Below are positions 43,216-51,480 of a stretch of 64,000 nt of DNA, one piece after another (the first letter of the stretch is position 1; the number at the start of each line of letters is the position of its first letter). This DNA is from Streptomyces alfalfae. GTDB lineage: Bacteria; Actinomycetota; Actinomycetes; Streptomycetales; Streptomycetaceae. Location: the NCBI RefSeq assembly GCF_004127445.1, contig NZ_QEXM01000042.1:1-64000 (forward strand), in the 5' to 3' direction. A program made the position numbers and the translations under genes. The notes beneath the pieces were generated by a model, which saw only the letters and a program-made list of their open reading frames with translations, was not told where the DNA came from and ran no database searches.

Positions 43216-44238
43216 CTACTCGCACCCGCACGACTGGCGTACCACCAGTCGTGACGGGAACAGCTTCAGGCGTTCCCTTCGCGAGCCCGCGACCCGCAGG
43301 CCGTCGTCCAGGACCAGGTCCACCGCCGCGCGGGCCATCGCCGGGCGGTCGGAGGCGACCGTCGTCAGGGGCGGGTCCGTCAGGCCGGCCTCCTTGACGT
43401 CGTCGAAGCCGGTGACGGCCAGCTCGCCCGGCACGTCGATGCGCAGCTCGCGCGCGGCCCGCAGGATGCCGATGGCCTGGTCGTCCGTGGAGCAGAAGAT
43501 GGCGGTGGGCCGGTCGGGCCGCGCCAGCAGCTCCAGGCCGACCTGGTACGCGTCGTAGCGGTTGTACGGGGCCTCGAACAGCCGCCCCTCCACCGACCTG
43601 CCGGCCTCCCGCATCGCGCGCCGCCAGCCCTCGATGTGGTCGGAGACCGGGTCGCCGACGGTCGGGGTGTCGGCCGTGCCGCCGACACAGGCGACGTACT
43701 CGTGGCCGTGTTCGAGCAGATGCCGGGTGGCGAGCTGCGCGCCGCCGAGGTCGTCCGTGACGACCGCGACGTCGTCGATGGCCTCGGGCCGCTCGTGCAG
43801 GAGCACCACGCGCGCGTCCCACGCGTCGATCTCGGCGGCGGCCTGGTCGGTCAGGCCGTGGCTGACGAGGATGAGGCCGGAGACCCGCATGCCGAGGAAG
43901 GCGCGCAGGTAGTGGGTCTCGCGCTCCTCCACGTAGTCGGAGTTGCCGACGAGGACCATCTTCCCGCGCTCGGACGCCGCCTGTTCGACGGCGTGCGTCA
44001 TCTCCGCGAAGAACGGCTGGCGCGCGTCCGGCACGATCATGCCTATGAGGTCCGTGCGCCGGGAGGCCATGGCCTGCGCGACCCGGTCCGGGCGGTAGCC
44101 CAGCTCCTTGATCGCGGCGAGTACACGCTCGCGCGTGGCCGGGGCGACCGGCCGGGGTCCGTTATTGATGACATAACTGACAACAGCGGTCGAAGTACCC
44201 GCCAGTCGCGCCACATCGTCCCGCGTCACCTTGGCCAC
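43216..44238 (-). CDS. LacI family transcriptional regulator
   Basis: A 340-aa LacI/GalR regulator. The N-terminal helix-turn-helix reads TRDDVARLAGTSTAVVSYVI and the hinge GYRPDRVAQAMASRRTDLIG. The periplasmic-binding-protein-like domain follows. The C-terminus ends in the Cys-containing RQSCGCE seen in several Streptomyces members. GTG start. It is not next to sugar-transport genes, so the effector cannot be guessed. It follows glnR by 44 nt on the same strand. Confidence 0.93.
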   Translation of the reverse strand: MAKVTRDDVARLAGTSTAVVSYVINNGPRPVAPATRERVLAAIKELGYRPDRVAQAMASRRTDLIGMIVPDARQPFFAEMTHAVEQAASERGKMVLVGNSDYVEERETHYLRAFLGMRVSGLILVSHGLTDQAAAEIDAWDARVVLLHERPEAIDDVAVVTDDLGGAQLATRHLLEHGHEYVACVGGTADTPTVGDPVSDHIEGWRRAMREAGRSVEGRLFEAPYNRYDAYQVGLELLARPDRPTAIFCSTDDQAIGILRAARELRIDVPGELAVTGFDDVKEAGLTDPPLTTVASDRPAMARAAVDLVLDDGLRVAGSRRERLKLFPSRLVVRQSCGCE

Positions 44239-44282
44239 GCGCGCAGTCTACGCGGATGGACCCCACCGGCCCACGAGAGTTC

Positions 44283-45062
44283 CTACGCGGACTTCCCGGC
44301 CGGCTTCGCCGCCTGCGCCGCCCGCTTCTCGCCGCTCTCGGCCCGGGGCGTGGCGGCCTTCGCCTTCTCCTCGTCGGCCCCGCGTTCGACCTTCTCCGGG
44401 GTGACGAAGCGATATCCGACATTGCGGACGGTGCCGATCAGCGACTCGTGCTCGACGCCGAGCTTCGCGCGCAGCCGCCGCACGTGGACGTCGACCGTGC
44501 GCGTGCCGCCGAAGTAGTCGTAGCCCCAGACCTCCTGGAGCAGCTGGGCGCGCGTGAAGACCCGGCCCGGGTGCTGCGCCAGGTACTTGATCAGCTCGAA
44601 CTCCTTGAAGGTCAGGTCCAGGACCCGGCCCTTCAGCTTCGCGCTGTACGTCGCCTCGTCCACGGAGAGGTCGCCGTTGCGGATCTCGGTGGGCAGCTCG
44701 TCGGCGGTGATCTGCCGGCGGCCCATCGCGAGCCGCAGCCGCGCCTCGACCTCGGCGGGGCCCGCCGTGTCGAGGAGCACGTCGTCCACGCCCCACTCGG
44801 CGGTGACGGCGGCGAGACCGCCCTCCGTCACGACGAGGAGCAGCGGGCAGCCGGGCCCGGTGGAGCGCAGGAGCTGGCAGAGGCTCCGCACCTGCGGCAG
44901 GTCGCGGCGGCCGTCGATCAGGATGACGTCGGCGCCCGGGGTGTCGACGAGGGCGGGGCCCTCCGCCGGGGCGACGCGCACGTTGTGCAGGAGCAGGCCG
45001 AGGGCGGGGAGCACCTCCGCCGAGGGCTGGAGGGCGTTGGTGAGGAGCAGCAGGGAACTCAT
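44283..45062 (-). CDS. glnR: Global nitrogen regulator GlnR
   Basis: A 259-aa OmpR-type orphan regulator. The receiver domain starts SSLLLLTNALQPSAEVLPAL and lacks the usual acidic pair; an Asp occurs in VILIDGRRDL, as in GlnR. The winged-helix domain has LKGRVLDLTFKEFELIKYLA, GYDYFGGTRTVDVHVRRLRA and GTVRNVGYRFV, identical in pattern to Streptomyces GlnR. An Ala/Lys/Glu-rich tail ends the protein. No kinase gene is adjacent, as expected for GlnR. It activates ammonium assimilation and represses other nitrogen genes. ATG 45062 gives the family's usual start. Confidence 0.95.
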   Translation of the reverse strand: MSSLLLLTNALQPSAEVLPALGLLLHNVRVAPAEGPALVDTPGADVILIDGRRDLPQVRSLCQLLRSTGPGCPLLLVVTEGGLAAVTAEWGVDDVLLDTAGPAEVEARLRLAMGRRQITADELPTEIRNGDLSVDEATYSAKLKGRVLDLTFKEFELIKYLAQHPGRVFTRAQLLQEVWGYDYFGGTRTVDVHVRRLRAKLGVEHESLIGTVRNVGYRFVTPEKVERGADEEKAKAATPRAESGEKRAAQAAKPAGKSA

Positions 45063-45286
45063 CGCGTGGCGCCCCCGGTCCGGTGGCCTCGGTCTGTCCT
45101 GCGGTCGTGCACGTTTCGCCCGCCCATGGTTCCTCCTCGGTCCCTGCGGAGGGGGGTGCCCCCGCTCGTCGGAGCCGGGGCGTCTCGGCACTGCTTCGTA
45201 CGTGTGCTGCTGTGTGCTGCGTGTGAAAGCACAAAAGGACCCGGGGGCTTCGCTGCCCGGATCCTCTGCCCAGCAGAATAGCCCAC

Positions 45287-46132
45287 ATGAGTTCCGGTCC
45301 GGCAGGTCGAGCGGCGCGATCTTCTGTGCAGCCGCTCACGCGCGCGCAGTCTCCCGTTCGGCAGCGCGTCACGCTGCGTACACAGGACGGGGTCGCCATC
45401 GAGGCCGCGTACGAGCCGGGACAGGGGGCTCCCGGAGGCACGGCGATCGTCCTCGCGCACGGATTCAGCGGGGCCGTGGACCGGCCGCACGTACGCCGGA
45501 TCGCCGCCGTCTTCGCCCAGCGTGCGGCGGTGATCACCTTCTCCTTCCGGGGCCACGGGGCCTCCGGCGGGCACTCCACGGTGGGCGACCGCGAGGTGCT
45601 CGACGTGGCGGCGGCCGTGGAGTGGGCGCGTTCGCTGGGCCACGCACACGTGGTGACCGTCGGGTTCTCGATGGGCGGTTCCGTCGTGCTCCGGCACGGT
45701 GCGTCGCACAGGGGGCGCATGGAAGCGCGGGCGGACGCGGTGGTGGCGGTCAGCGCCCCCGCACGCTGGTTCTACCGGGGCACCGCCCCGATGCGACGGC
45801 TCCACTGGATCGTGACGCGGCCAGCGGGGCGGGTCGTCGGCCGCTTCGGACTGCGCACGAGAATCCACCCGCACGAGTGGGACCCCGTGCCCCTCTCCCC
45901 GGTCGAATCCGTCCCCCTCATCGCGCCCGCGCCGCTGCTCGTCGTGCACGGCACCCGGGACCCGTACTTCCCCGTCGACCACCCCCGGATGCTGGCCGCC
46001 GCCGCGCGGGAGGGCGCCGAACTGTGGCTGGAGGAGGGCATGGGGCATGCGGAGCACGCGGTCTCCGACGAGCTGGCCGGACGGATCGCCGCGTGGGCCA
46101 CGGCATCATGGACGTCGGCAACCGCCGACTGA
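45287..46132 (+). CDS. Alpha/beta hydrolase
   Basis: A 281-aa soluble hydrolase. The nucleophile elbow is GFSMGG, the oxyanion region LAHGFSGAVDRPHV, the acid residue lies in HGTRDPYFP and the catalytic His in GMGHAEHA. Substrate unknown. It is divergent from glnR (224-nt gap) and 12 nt upstream of the MoaD-like gene, so it probably starts the operon that includes that gene and the Gln-rich membrane protein. Confidence 0.9.
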   Translation: MSSGPAGRAARSSVQPLTRAQSPVRQRVTLRTQDGVAIEAAYEPGQGAPGGTAIVLAHGFSGAVDRPHVRRIAAVFAQRAAVITFSFRGHGASGGHSTVGDREVLDVAAAVEWARSLGHAHVVTVGFSMGGSVVLRHGASHRGRMEARADAVVAVSAPARWFYRGTAPMRRLHWIVTRPAGRVVGRFGLRTRIHPHEWDPVPLSPVESVPLIAPAPLLVVHGTRDPYFPVDHPRMLAAAAREGAELWLEEGMGHAEHAVSDELAGRIAAWATASWTSATAD

Positions 46133-46144
46133 AAGGGGAGTCGC

Positions 46145-46399
46145 ATGGTGAACGGCACCATTCGTTACTGGGCCGCTGCCAAGGCGGCGGCAGGCGTCGC
46201 CGAGGAGCCCTACGCCGCGGCGACGCTCGCCGAAGTGCTGGACGGCGCCCGCGAGCGGCACCCCGGAGAGCTCGTCCGGGTCCTCATGCGCTGCTCCTTC
46301 CTCGTCGACGGCGACCCCGTAGGCACTCGCGGGCATGAGACCGTACGGCTGGCCGAGGGCGGCACGGTCGAGGTGCTCCCGCCGTTCGCAGGAGGATGA
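46145..46399 (+). CDS. MoaD/ThiS family small sulfur-carrier-like protein
   Basis: An 84-aa ubiquitin-fold protein: TIRYWAAAKAAAGVAEEPY, TLAEVLDGARERHPGELVRV and the end VEVLPPFAGG. The C-terminal Gly-Gly is the site that is adenylated and thiocarboxylated in MoaD/ThiS proteins. It may supply sulfur for molybdopterin or another cofactor; no MoaE or MoeB partner is adjacent. AAAGGGGAG lies before the ATG. The stop overlaps an in-frame upstream ATG of the next gene. Confidence 0.9.
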   Translation: MVNGTIRYWAAAKAAAGVAEEPYAAATLAEVLDGARERHPGELVRVLMRCSFLVDGDPVGTRGHETVRLAEGGTVEVLPPFAGG

Positions 46400-46404
46400 G
46401 CACC

Positions 46405-47928
46405 ATGTCCAGTCAGCCGTACGAGGGCCATGAGGGCCACGAGGGCCATGAGAGCCAGGTGAACCGTGAGGGCCACCAGGGCTATCAGCAGAACTACCAG
46501 CAGGGCCACCAGCAACAGGGCCCTCAGCAGGGGTACGAGGGTCAGGGGTACGAGGGTCAGGGGTACGAGGGTCAGGGGTACGGGGGCCGGCAGCACACCG
46601 GGCAGCAGGCGCATCCCGGCCAGCAGTACGCGGGCCGCCAGCAGGCCGGGCAGCAGCACACCGGTCAGCAATACACCGGGCAGCAGCACACCGGCCAGCA
46701 GTATCCGTACCCGGAGCAGCAGCAGTACGCCCAGCCGTATGCCCAGCAACAGCAGCCGCAGCAGTACGCCGCGTACCCGGAGCCGCAGCAGTACCAGCAG
46801 CCGCAACCGCAGCAGTACCAGCAGGCCCAGTACCTCCAGCCGTACGCGCAGGACCAGTACACCCAGCAGTGGGAGGGCCAGACCTGGGAGACGCAGGTGC
46901 AGCCGCCCATCGCCGCGGTGGACGTGACGGAGACCGCGTACCTGCCCGCGCAGACACCCCAGTCCCAGCCGCAGCCGCAGGCCCACGCTCCCCAGCCGCA
47001 GCCGCAGCCGCAGCCGCAACACCACACACCCCAGCACCACGCGCCTCAGCGCCAGGCGACGCAACCCCACCCCCAGGCGACCCAGGAGCCCGCGGCGGCC
47101 ACCCCCGCCCCGGCCCCCGCGGACCACGGTCCCTCCTACGGCCCCGCCACCACCACCGGCAACACCCGCGTCACCGACGCCCAGCGCGCCCGCGCCGAGG
47201 GGCGCTCGCCCGTCATAGAACCGGGGATGCAGCCCGCGGCCCTGACCGCGCTGCTCGGGCTGCTGCTCGCGGGCGGCGCCGCCGCCGGGCAGTACGCGCT
47301 GCTCGTGCCGCTGGTCATCCTCCAGGCCGTGACGGCCGCGGGCTGGTTCCGGCTGAACGGCATGTGGCCCGCCCGGCAGGGCATCGCGCTCGCCTTCCTC
47401 GGCGGTGTCGTCGCCGACGCCGTGCTGCTCACCGTCGGCGAGGGGCACGGGCCCGCCGCCATCCTCGGCACCCTCGGCGTCTGGGTGCTGCTGGTGCTCG
47501 TGCTCCAGCTGCGCAGCCGCGCCGGCGCCGACGAGCGGATGTACGGGCTCATGGCCACCGTCGTCTCCGCGGCGCTGGCGATCATCGCCGCCGGGCACCT
47601 CGCGGCCGTCCCCGACGCGGTGACCGTCGGCGGCGTGGCGGTCGCCGTGGCGGTCCTGGCCCGCGCGCTCCCGCTGCCCACGCCCGCCTCCGTCGTCGTC
47701 GCGCTGCTCGCGGCCACCGGCGGCGGGGTCGCCGTCGGCGGCATGACGGACCTCGGCGGCGGCGACGCCGCGCTGCTCGCCCTCGGCGCGGGCGTCTGCG
47801 CGCTGATTGGTCACCGCGTGGCGAGCTACGACTACCCGTCCAGGTTCGTGCACATGACGGCGGGCGTCGCGCTGCCGCTCGCGGCGGCCGCCCCCGCCGT
47901 GTACCTCTTCGGCCGCGCCTTCGGCTGA
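46405..47928 (+). CDS. Membrane protein with Gln/Tyr/Pro-rich low-complexity N-terminus
   Basis: A 507-aa protein. Residues 1-250 are extremely rich in Gln, Tyr, Pro and Gly, with tandem units GYEGQ and QHTGQQYTGQ; the first repeat is visible in DNA as a 15-bp unit at about 46533-46590. The C-terminal half has seven or eight hydrophobic helices (PAALTALLGLLLAGGAAAGQ to AGVALPLAAAAPAVYLFGRA). I choose ATG 46405 because GGAGG sits 9 nt before it; ATG 46396 overlaps the moaD stop. Function unknown. The N-terminus resembles prion-like sequences that form condensates. Confidence 0.85.
   Translation: MSSQPYEGHEGHEGHESQVNREGHQGYQQNYQQGHQQQGPQQGYEGQGYEGQGYEGQGYGGRQHTGQQAHPGQQYAGRQQAGQQHTGQQYTGQQHTGQQYPYPEQQQYAQPYAQQQQPQQYAAYPEPQQYQQPQPQQYQQAQYLQPYAQDQYTQQWEGQTWETQVQPPIAAVDVTETAYLPAQTPQSQPQPQAHAPQPQPQPQPQHHTPQHHAPQRQATQPHPQATQEPAAATPAPAPADHGPSYGPATTTGNTRVTDAQRARAEGRSPVIEPGMQPAALTALLGLLLAGGAAAGQYALLVPLVILQAVTAAGWFRLNGMWPARQGIALAFLGGVVADAVLLTVGEGHGPAAILGTLGVWVLLVLVLQLRSRAGADERMYGLMATVVSAALAIIAAGHLAAVPDAVTVGGVAVAVAVLARALPLPTPASVVVALLAATGGGVAVGGMTDLGGGDAALLALGAGVCALIGHRVASYDYPSRFVHMTAGVALPLAAAAPAVYLFGRAFG
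46533..46590 (+). repeat. 15-bp in-frame tandem repeat (GYEGQ-coding)
   Basis: Three identical GGGTACGAGGGTCAG units are followed by a changed one (GGGTACGGGGGCCGG) within the Gln-rich gene. The length is a multiple of three, so copy-number changes keep the frame. Confidence 0.85.
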
Positions 47929-47978
47929 GAACCCGTGGGCGCGTGCCCACACCTCGTACGCGATCGTCACAGCTGTTC

Positions 47979-48020
47979 GACAGGTCCCCGGCCGGGCCCG
48001 GCCGCCGGGGACCTGTCCTT
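47979..48020 (+). terminator. Terminator after the Gln-rich membrane protein gene
   Basis: GACAGGTCCCCG pairs perfectly with CGGGGACCTGTC around a GC-rich 15-nt loop that can pair with itself. CTTT follows. It lies 50 nt after the stop codon. Confidence 0.85.
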
Positions 48021-48074
48021 TAGGCTCGCGGCATCGACAGTCGAGGCGGGGGACAACGTGGGGGAACTCCGGAC

Positions 48075-48827
48075 ATGAGCAAGCGCGCGATACGCACACT
48101 CCTGATCGTCGTGGTCATCCTGGGAGGCCTCTTCGTGGCGGCCGACCGGCTCGCCGTGAACTTCGCCGAGGACGAGGCGGCCGAGAAGCTGCGCTCGAAC
48201 GAGGGGCTCAGCGAGGCGCCCGACGTCTCCATCAAGGGATTCCCCTTCCTGACCCAGGTCGTGGGCGGTGAGCTGGACGACGTCGAGGTCGGCATCAAGG
48301 ACTACGACGCGAGGTCCGGCTCCGACTCGATCCGCATCGCCGACCTGAACGCCCACATGAAGGGCGTGAAGTTCTCCGGCGACTACAGCTCCGCGACCGC
48401 CGCGACCGCCTCGGGCACGGCCCACGTCACGTACGACGAGCTGCTGAAGGCGGGCAAGTCCGAGCCGGTGGACCTGCCGCTCGGCGCCAAGGGCGAGGTC
48501 GTCGGGCTCTCCGACGGCGGCAACGGCAAGATCAAGCTGGAGGTCGAGGTCAGCAGGGGCGGCACGAAGCTCCCGAAGCCCGTGTACGTGCTCAGCTCGG
48601 TCCGCGTCGAGGGCGACCGCATCAAGGTCCACGCGGACGAGATCCCGAAGAAGATCGAGGTGCTCGGCATCTCCATCCCGCTCCCCGAGGACACGGCGCG
48701 CGACGTGACGGACTTCGAGCAGAAGATCGACGACCTGCCCGCCGGCATCAAGCTGGAGAAGGTCGAGGCGGCGTCGGACGGTGTGGACATGACGGTGACG
48801 GGCGAGAACGTCAGCCTGACCGGCTGA
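48075..48827 (+). CDS. LmeA family (DUF2993) lipid-binding protein
   Basis: A 250-aa protein with an N-terminal signal/anchor helix (TLLIVVVILGGLFVAADRLA) and a DUF2993 domain (SIKGFPFLTQVVGGELDDVE). It is a shorter paralogue of the 430-aa protein at 36751; both share GFPFLTQV and the adjacent acidic helix pattern. Probably extracytoplasmic and lipid-binding. It stands alone between a terminator and the cysteine leader region. Confidence 0.9.
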   Translation: MSKRAIRTLLIVVVILGGLFVAADRLAVNFAEDEAAEKLRSNEGLSEAPDVSIKGFPFLTQVVGGELDDVEVGIKDYDARSGSDSIRIADLNAHMKGVKFSGDYSSATAATASGTAHVTYDELLKAGKSEPVDLPLGAKGEVVGLSDGGNGKIKLEVEVSRGGTKLPKPVYVLSSVRVEGDRIKVHADEIPKKIEVLGISIPLPEDTARDVTDFEQKIDDLPAGIKLEKVEAASDGVDMTVTGENVSLTG

Positions 48828-48864
48828 ACCACCGCCTCCGAGAGCCGGGCCGACACGGCCCGGC

Positions 48865-49006
48865 CCTTGTCGTGGGCACGGTCCCGGTTCCGGTCATGGG
48901 CGCGCCCGGCCCTTGTCGTGGGTACGGCCCCGGCTCCCGTCGTGGGTACGCCCGACCCCCGTCGTCGGTGCGCCCGGCCCCCGTCGTGGGCGCGCCCCGG
49001 ACCCAC
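48865..49006 (+). repeat. 22-24-bp degenerate tandem repeat array (6 copies)
   Basis: GTCGTGGG-type words start at 48869, 48893, 48915, 48939, 48961 and 48983. Typical units read GTCGTGGGTACGGCCCCGGC and GTCGTCGGTGCGCCCGGCCC. An inverted copy (CCACCACGAGCACG) follows. They fill much of the 365-nt gap between the LmeA-like gene and the cysteine leader. The array starts 42 nt after the stop codon. Confidence 0.75.
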
Positions 49007-49155
49007 CACGAGCACGTTCGTCCGAGGCGCGAGACGGGGGCGTCCGGCGGGCGGATGCGAGGGCGTCGGGGCCGGGCGCGGCGGGCCCCGGGGCGGCTCC
49101 GGGGTTCAACCATTCTCATATCGTGGACGATCGCGTCTCAGTATGCGGAGCGCCG

Positions 49156-49185
49156 GTGACACACCCGCCTCCGCGTCCCTACGAT
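49156..49185 (+). promoter_or_regulatory. Promoter of the cysteine leader-sulfurtransferase transcript
   Basis: GTGACA (49156-49161) and TACGAT (49180-49185) are separated by 18 bp and match -35 and -10 consensus well. The leader peptide ATG is 7 nt after the -10, so the mRNA is probably leaderless for that peptide. Confidence 0.75.
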
Positions 49186-49192
49186 CGGCACC

Positions 49193-49273
49193 ATGAAGCG
49201 ACAGGCGGACCTCACGAAGCGGCGGGCAGTAGACCTGTGCCGCGTCGCCGCCATGCTCTGTCGCCCCTTCTAG
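49193..49273 (+). CDS. Cysteine-containing leader peptide (26 aa)
   Basis: A small ORF encodes MKRQADLTKRRAVDLCRVAA followed by MLCRPF and TAG. The LTKRRAVDLCRVAAMLCRPF ending is a recurrent Streptomyces leader-peptide type found before sulfur-assimilation genes. Two Cys codons near the end make it suited to sense charged tRNA-Cys. Its stop overlaps the first bases of a strong hairpin. It starts just after the promoter and precedes the sulfurtransferase gene by 156 nt. Sensing of cysteine is inference; the reading frame and hairpin are seen directly. Confidence 0.82.
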   Translation: MKRQADLTKRRAVDLCRVAAMLCRPF

Positions 49274-49296
49274 CGGGAGCTCCGACTCCCGCTTTC
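49272..49296 (+). promoter_or_regulatory. Hairpin (possible attenuator) at the leader peptide stop
   Basis: AGCGGGAG and CTCCCGCT form a perfect 8-bp stem with a 6-nt loop, followed by TTCCCC. It begins within the leader's TAG stop codon, so a ribosome stalled at the Cys codons or released at the stop would change its folding. Confidence 0.7.
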
Positions 49297-49429
49297 CCCA
49301 GGCCCGTCGACGACGACTTCGGCCGGGCCGCCCCGTGCCACGTACGCCGCGCCTCCCCGCGCTCCTGAGCCGTACCCGCACGTCCCCTCGCAACGCCGCA
49401 CCGCCGTAACTGCCCCGGAGGAGATCAGC

Positions 49430-50275
49430 ATGAGCCGCAGCGACGTCCTGGTAGACGCCGACTGGGTCGAGGCCCACATCGAGGACCCGAAGGTCGTCAT
49501 CGTCGAGGTCGACGAGGACACCTCCGCGTACGACAAGAACCACATCAAGAACGCGATCCGCATCGACTGGACCAAGGACCTCCAGGACCCGGTCCGCCGC
49601 GACTTCGTCGACCAGGAGGGCTTCGAGAAGCTCCTGTCGGCCAAGGGCATCGCCAACGACTCCACCGTCGTCCTCTACGGCGGCAACAACAACTGGTTCG
49701 CCTCGTACGCCTTCTGGTACTTCAAGCTCTACGGCCACCAGGACGTGAGGCTCCTCGACGGCGGCCGCAAGAAGTGGGAGCTGGACTCCCGCGACCTGGT
49801 CGACGGCTCCGAGGTCCCGAACCGCCCCGCCACCGAGTACAAGGCGAAGCCGCAGGACACCTCGATCCGTGCCTTCCGCGACGACGTCGTGGCGGCCATC
49901 GGCGCGCAGAACCTCGTCGACGTCCGCTCGCCCGACGAGTTCAGCGGCAAGCTGCTCGCCCCGGCCCACCTCCCGCAGGAGCAGTCGCAGCGCCCCGGCC
50001 ACGTGCCGAGCGCCCGCAACATCCCGTGGTCGAAGAACGCCAACGACGACGGCACGTTCAAGTCCGACGAGGAGCTGAAGGCCCTCTACGAGGACGAGCA
50101 GGTGGACCTCGCCAAGGACACCATCGCCTACTGCCGCATCGGTGAGCGTTCGGCCCTGACCTGGTTCGTCCTGCACGAGCTGCTCGGCCAGACCAACGTG
50201 AAGAACTACGACGGCTCGTGGACCGAGTACGGCTCGCTCGTCGGTGTGCCGATCGAGCTCGGCGCCAACAAGTAA
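49430..50275 (+). CDS. Thiosulfate sulfurtransferase (rhodanese, CysA2-like)
   Basis: A 281-aa tandem rhodanese. The inactive first domain begins VLVDADWVEAHIEDPKVVIV; the second has VDVRSPDEFSGKL and the active-site loop AYCRIGERSALTW, with the persulfide-forming Cys. Actinobacteria often call this gene cysA. It transfers sulfur from thiosulfate to acceptors. GGAGGAGATC precedes the ATG. The following DUF1416 gene (35-nt gap) is its constant partner in actinobacteria. Expression is probably controlled by the upstream cysteine leader. Confidence 0.94.
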   Translation: MSRSDVLVDADWVEAHIEDPKVVIVEVDEDTSAYDKNHIKNAIRIDWTKDLQDPVRRDFVDQEGFEKLLSAKGIANDSTVVLYGGNNNWFASYAFWYFKLYGHQDVRLLDGGRKKWELDSRDLVDGSEVPNRPATEYKAKPQDTSIRAFRDDVVAAIGAQNLVDVRSPDEFSGKLLAPAHLPQEQSQRPGHVPSARNIPWSKNANDDGTFKSDEELKALYEDEQVDLAKDTIAYCRIGERSALTWFVLHELLGQTNVKNYDGSWTEYGSLVGVPIELGANK

Positions 50276-50310
50276 GCCTCCCGACCTCCCCCTCATCCCA
50301 GGAGTACGAC

Positions 50311-50598
50311 ATGTGTGGAGCAAAGGCCGGCGGCCCCGACGCTTCGACGATCAAGCCCGGCGAGACCACGATCCAGGGCCAGGTGACCCGCGACGGCGAG
50401 CCCGTCACCGGTTACGTGCGCCTGCTCGACTCGACCGGCGAGTTCACCGCCGAGGTGCCCACCTCGGCCACCGGGCAGTTCCGCTTCTACGCCGCCGAGG
50501 GCACGTGGACCGTCCGGGCGCTGATCCCCGGCGGCACGGCGGACCGTACGGTCGTCGCCCGGACGGGCGGTCTCGCGGAGGTCGCGATCGCGGTCTGA
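50311..50598 (+). CDS. DUF1416 protein
   Basis: A 95-aa protein starting MCGAKAGGPDAS with CAGGAG upstream. It has a carboxypeptidase-regulatory-like beta fold (IQGQVTRDGEPVTGYVRLLD, FRFYAAEGTWTVRALIPGG). The conserved Cys2 near the N-terminus could accept sulfur from the neighbouring sulfurtransferase; that is inference. The family is actinobacterial and nearly always follows the rhodanese gene. Confidence 0.92.
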   Translation: MCGAKAGGPDASTIKPGETTIQGQVTRDGEPVTGYVRLLDSTGEFTAEVPTSATGQFRFYAAEGTWTVRALIPGGTADRTVVARTGGLAEVAIAV

Positions 50599-50619
50599 CC
50601 CGCGACGCGCAGTGATCGG

Positions 50620-50676
50620 CCGGAGGGCCGCACCCCAGGGGGTTGGACGCCACTGGAACGGGGTGCGGCCCTTCGG
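50620..50676 (+). terminator. Terminator of the sulfurtransferase-DUF1416 operon
   Basis: CCGGAGGGCCGCACCCC pairs over 17 bp (one G-T pair) with GGGGTGCGGCCCTTCGG around a 23-nt loop. It lies 22 nt after DUF1416 and 19 nt before the convergent DUF3099 stop. Confidence 0.8.
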
Positions 50677-50694
50677 CTACCGACGGCCCACCGG

Positions 50695-50991
50695 CTACCG
50701 ACGGTGCTTCCCGTCCAGCTCGTCCCACCACTCGTCGGACCTCGCATCGCCATGGGGGTCCCCCGTGCTCGAGCGAAGCCGAGAGCTTGGGGGAGGATCG
50801 TCCCACCAGCGGTCGTCGGGGCCGCGCCGGTTCGCCACGACGGCGGCCAGCGGTGGGATCACCATCGCCACGACGCACATCCCGACGGCGACGGGGACCG
50901 ACCACAGCCGCACCACGCCCCACGCCAGGACGAACAGGGCGACGCACGTCCCCATCATGGCGAAGTACACATGGCGCCTGCGCGCGTACAT
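50695..50991 (-). CDS. DUF3099 small membrane protein
   Basis: A 98-aa protein with two adjacent helices (HVYFAMMGTCVALFVLAWGV and VPVAVGMCVVAMVIPPLAAV) and a Trp/Asp/Arg-rich tail (DDRWWDDPP, DEWWDEL). This is the DUF3099 layout (basic MYARRRH start). Function unknown. Confidence 0.88.
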   Translation of the reverse strand: MYARRRHVYFAMMGTCVALFVLAWGVVRLWSVPVAVGMCVVAMVIPPLAAVVANRRGPDDRWWDDPPPSSRLRSSTGDPHGDARSDEWWDELDGKHRR

Positions 50992-51016
50992 GTGTCCAGC
51001 GTACGACCGTGCGGGT

Positions 51017-51379
51017 TCAGTAGACGAGCGCCTGGACCCCGTCCGTCATGGCCTCCTGCACGAACACCTGCGCGCCCGCGATCCGCACGCCCGCGAGGAC
51101 GTCCTTCTCCGTGATGTCGCGCCGGGCGGCGCACTGCGTGCACAGCGTGATGCGGCCCGCCGCGATGATCGAGTCGATGAGGTCCGGCAGCGGGGCGGCC
51201 TGCGGAAGCTCGAATTCCGCCGCGCGGCCCGGCAGCGCGAACCACGACGACTCGCCGGTCAGCCAGAGCGAGACCTCCACCCCGCTGGCCACGGCCACGG
51301 CCGCCACCGTGAAGGCCTGCGAGCAGCGCTCGGGGGCGTCGGTCCCGGCGGTCACCTTGATCACGAGCTTCTTCGCCAT
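51017..51379 (-). CDS. DsrE-like family protein
   Basis: A 120-aa protein starting MAKKLVIKVTAGTDAPERC. DsrE-fold features: the N-terminal beta strand with a Cys-containing helix, EVSLWLTGESSW, and the Cys motif LCTQCAARRDI. Cysteines could carry sulfane sulfur. It lies near the sulfurtransferase genes but on the opposite strand. ATG 51379 is preferred over a longer frame. Confidence 0.86.
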   Translation of the reverse strand: MAKKLVIKVTAGTDAPERCSQAFTVAAVAVASGVEVSLWLTGESSWFALPGRAAEFELPQAAPLPDLIDSIIAAGRITLCTQCAARRDITEKDVLAGVRIAGAQVFVQEAMTDGVQALVY

Positions 51380-51480
51380 GGCCGCATCGTAAGGCCCCTC
51401 GCCAAGAGCCACGGGCGTCGCCCGACTACAGTGGGACCGGCTCTGAATACCTGCCCCGACCGCTCACCGAGGAGCACCCC

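Noticed and set aside
43229..43253. Hairpin CACGACTGG / CCAGTCGTG near the LacI gene end
   Set aside because: It lies within the last coding codons and has no T run, so I do not call it a terminator or operator.
48865..49006. Possible CRISPR array at the 22-24-bp repeats
   Set aside because: The units are contiguous and degenerate with no unique spacers, and no cas gene is present. It is a tandem repeat.
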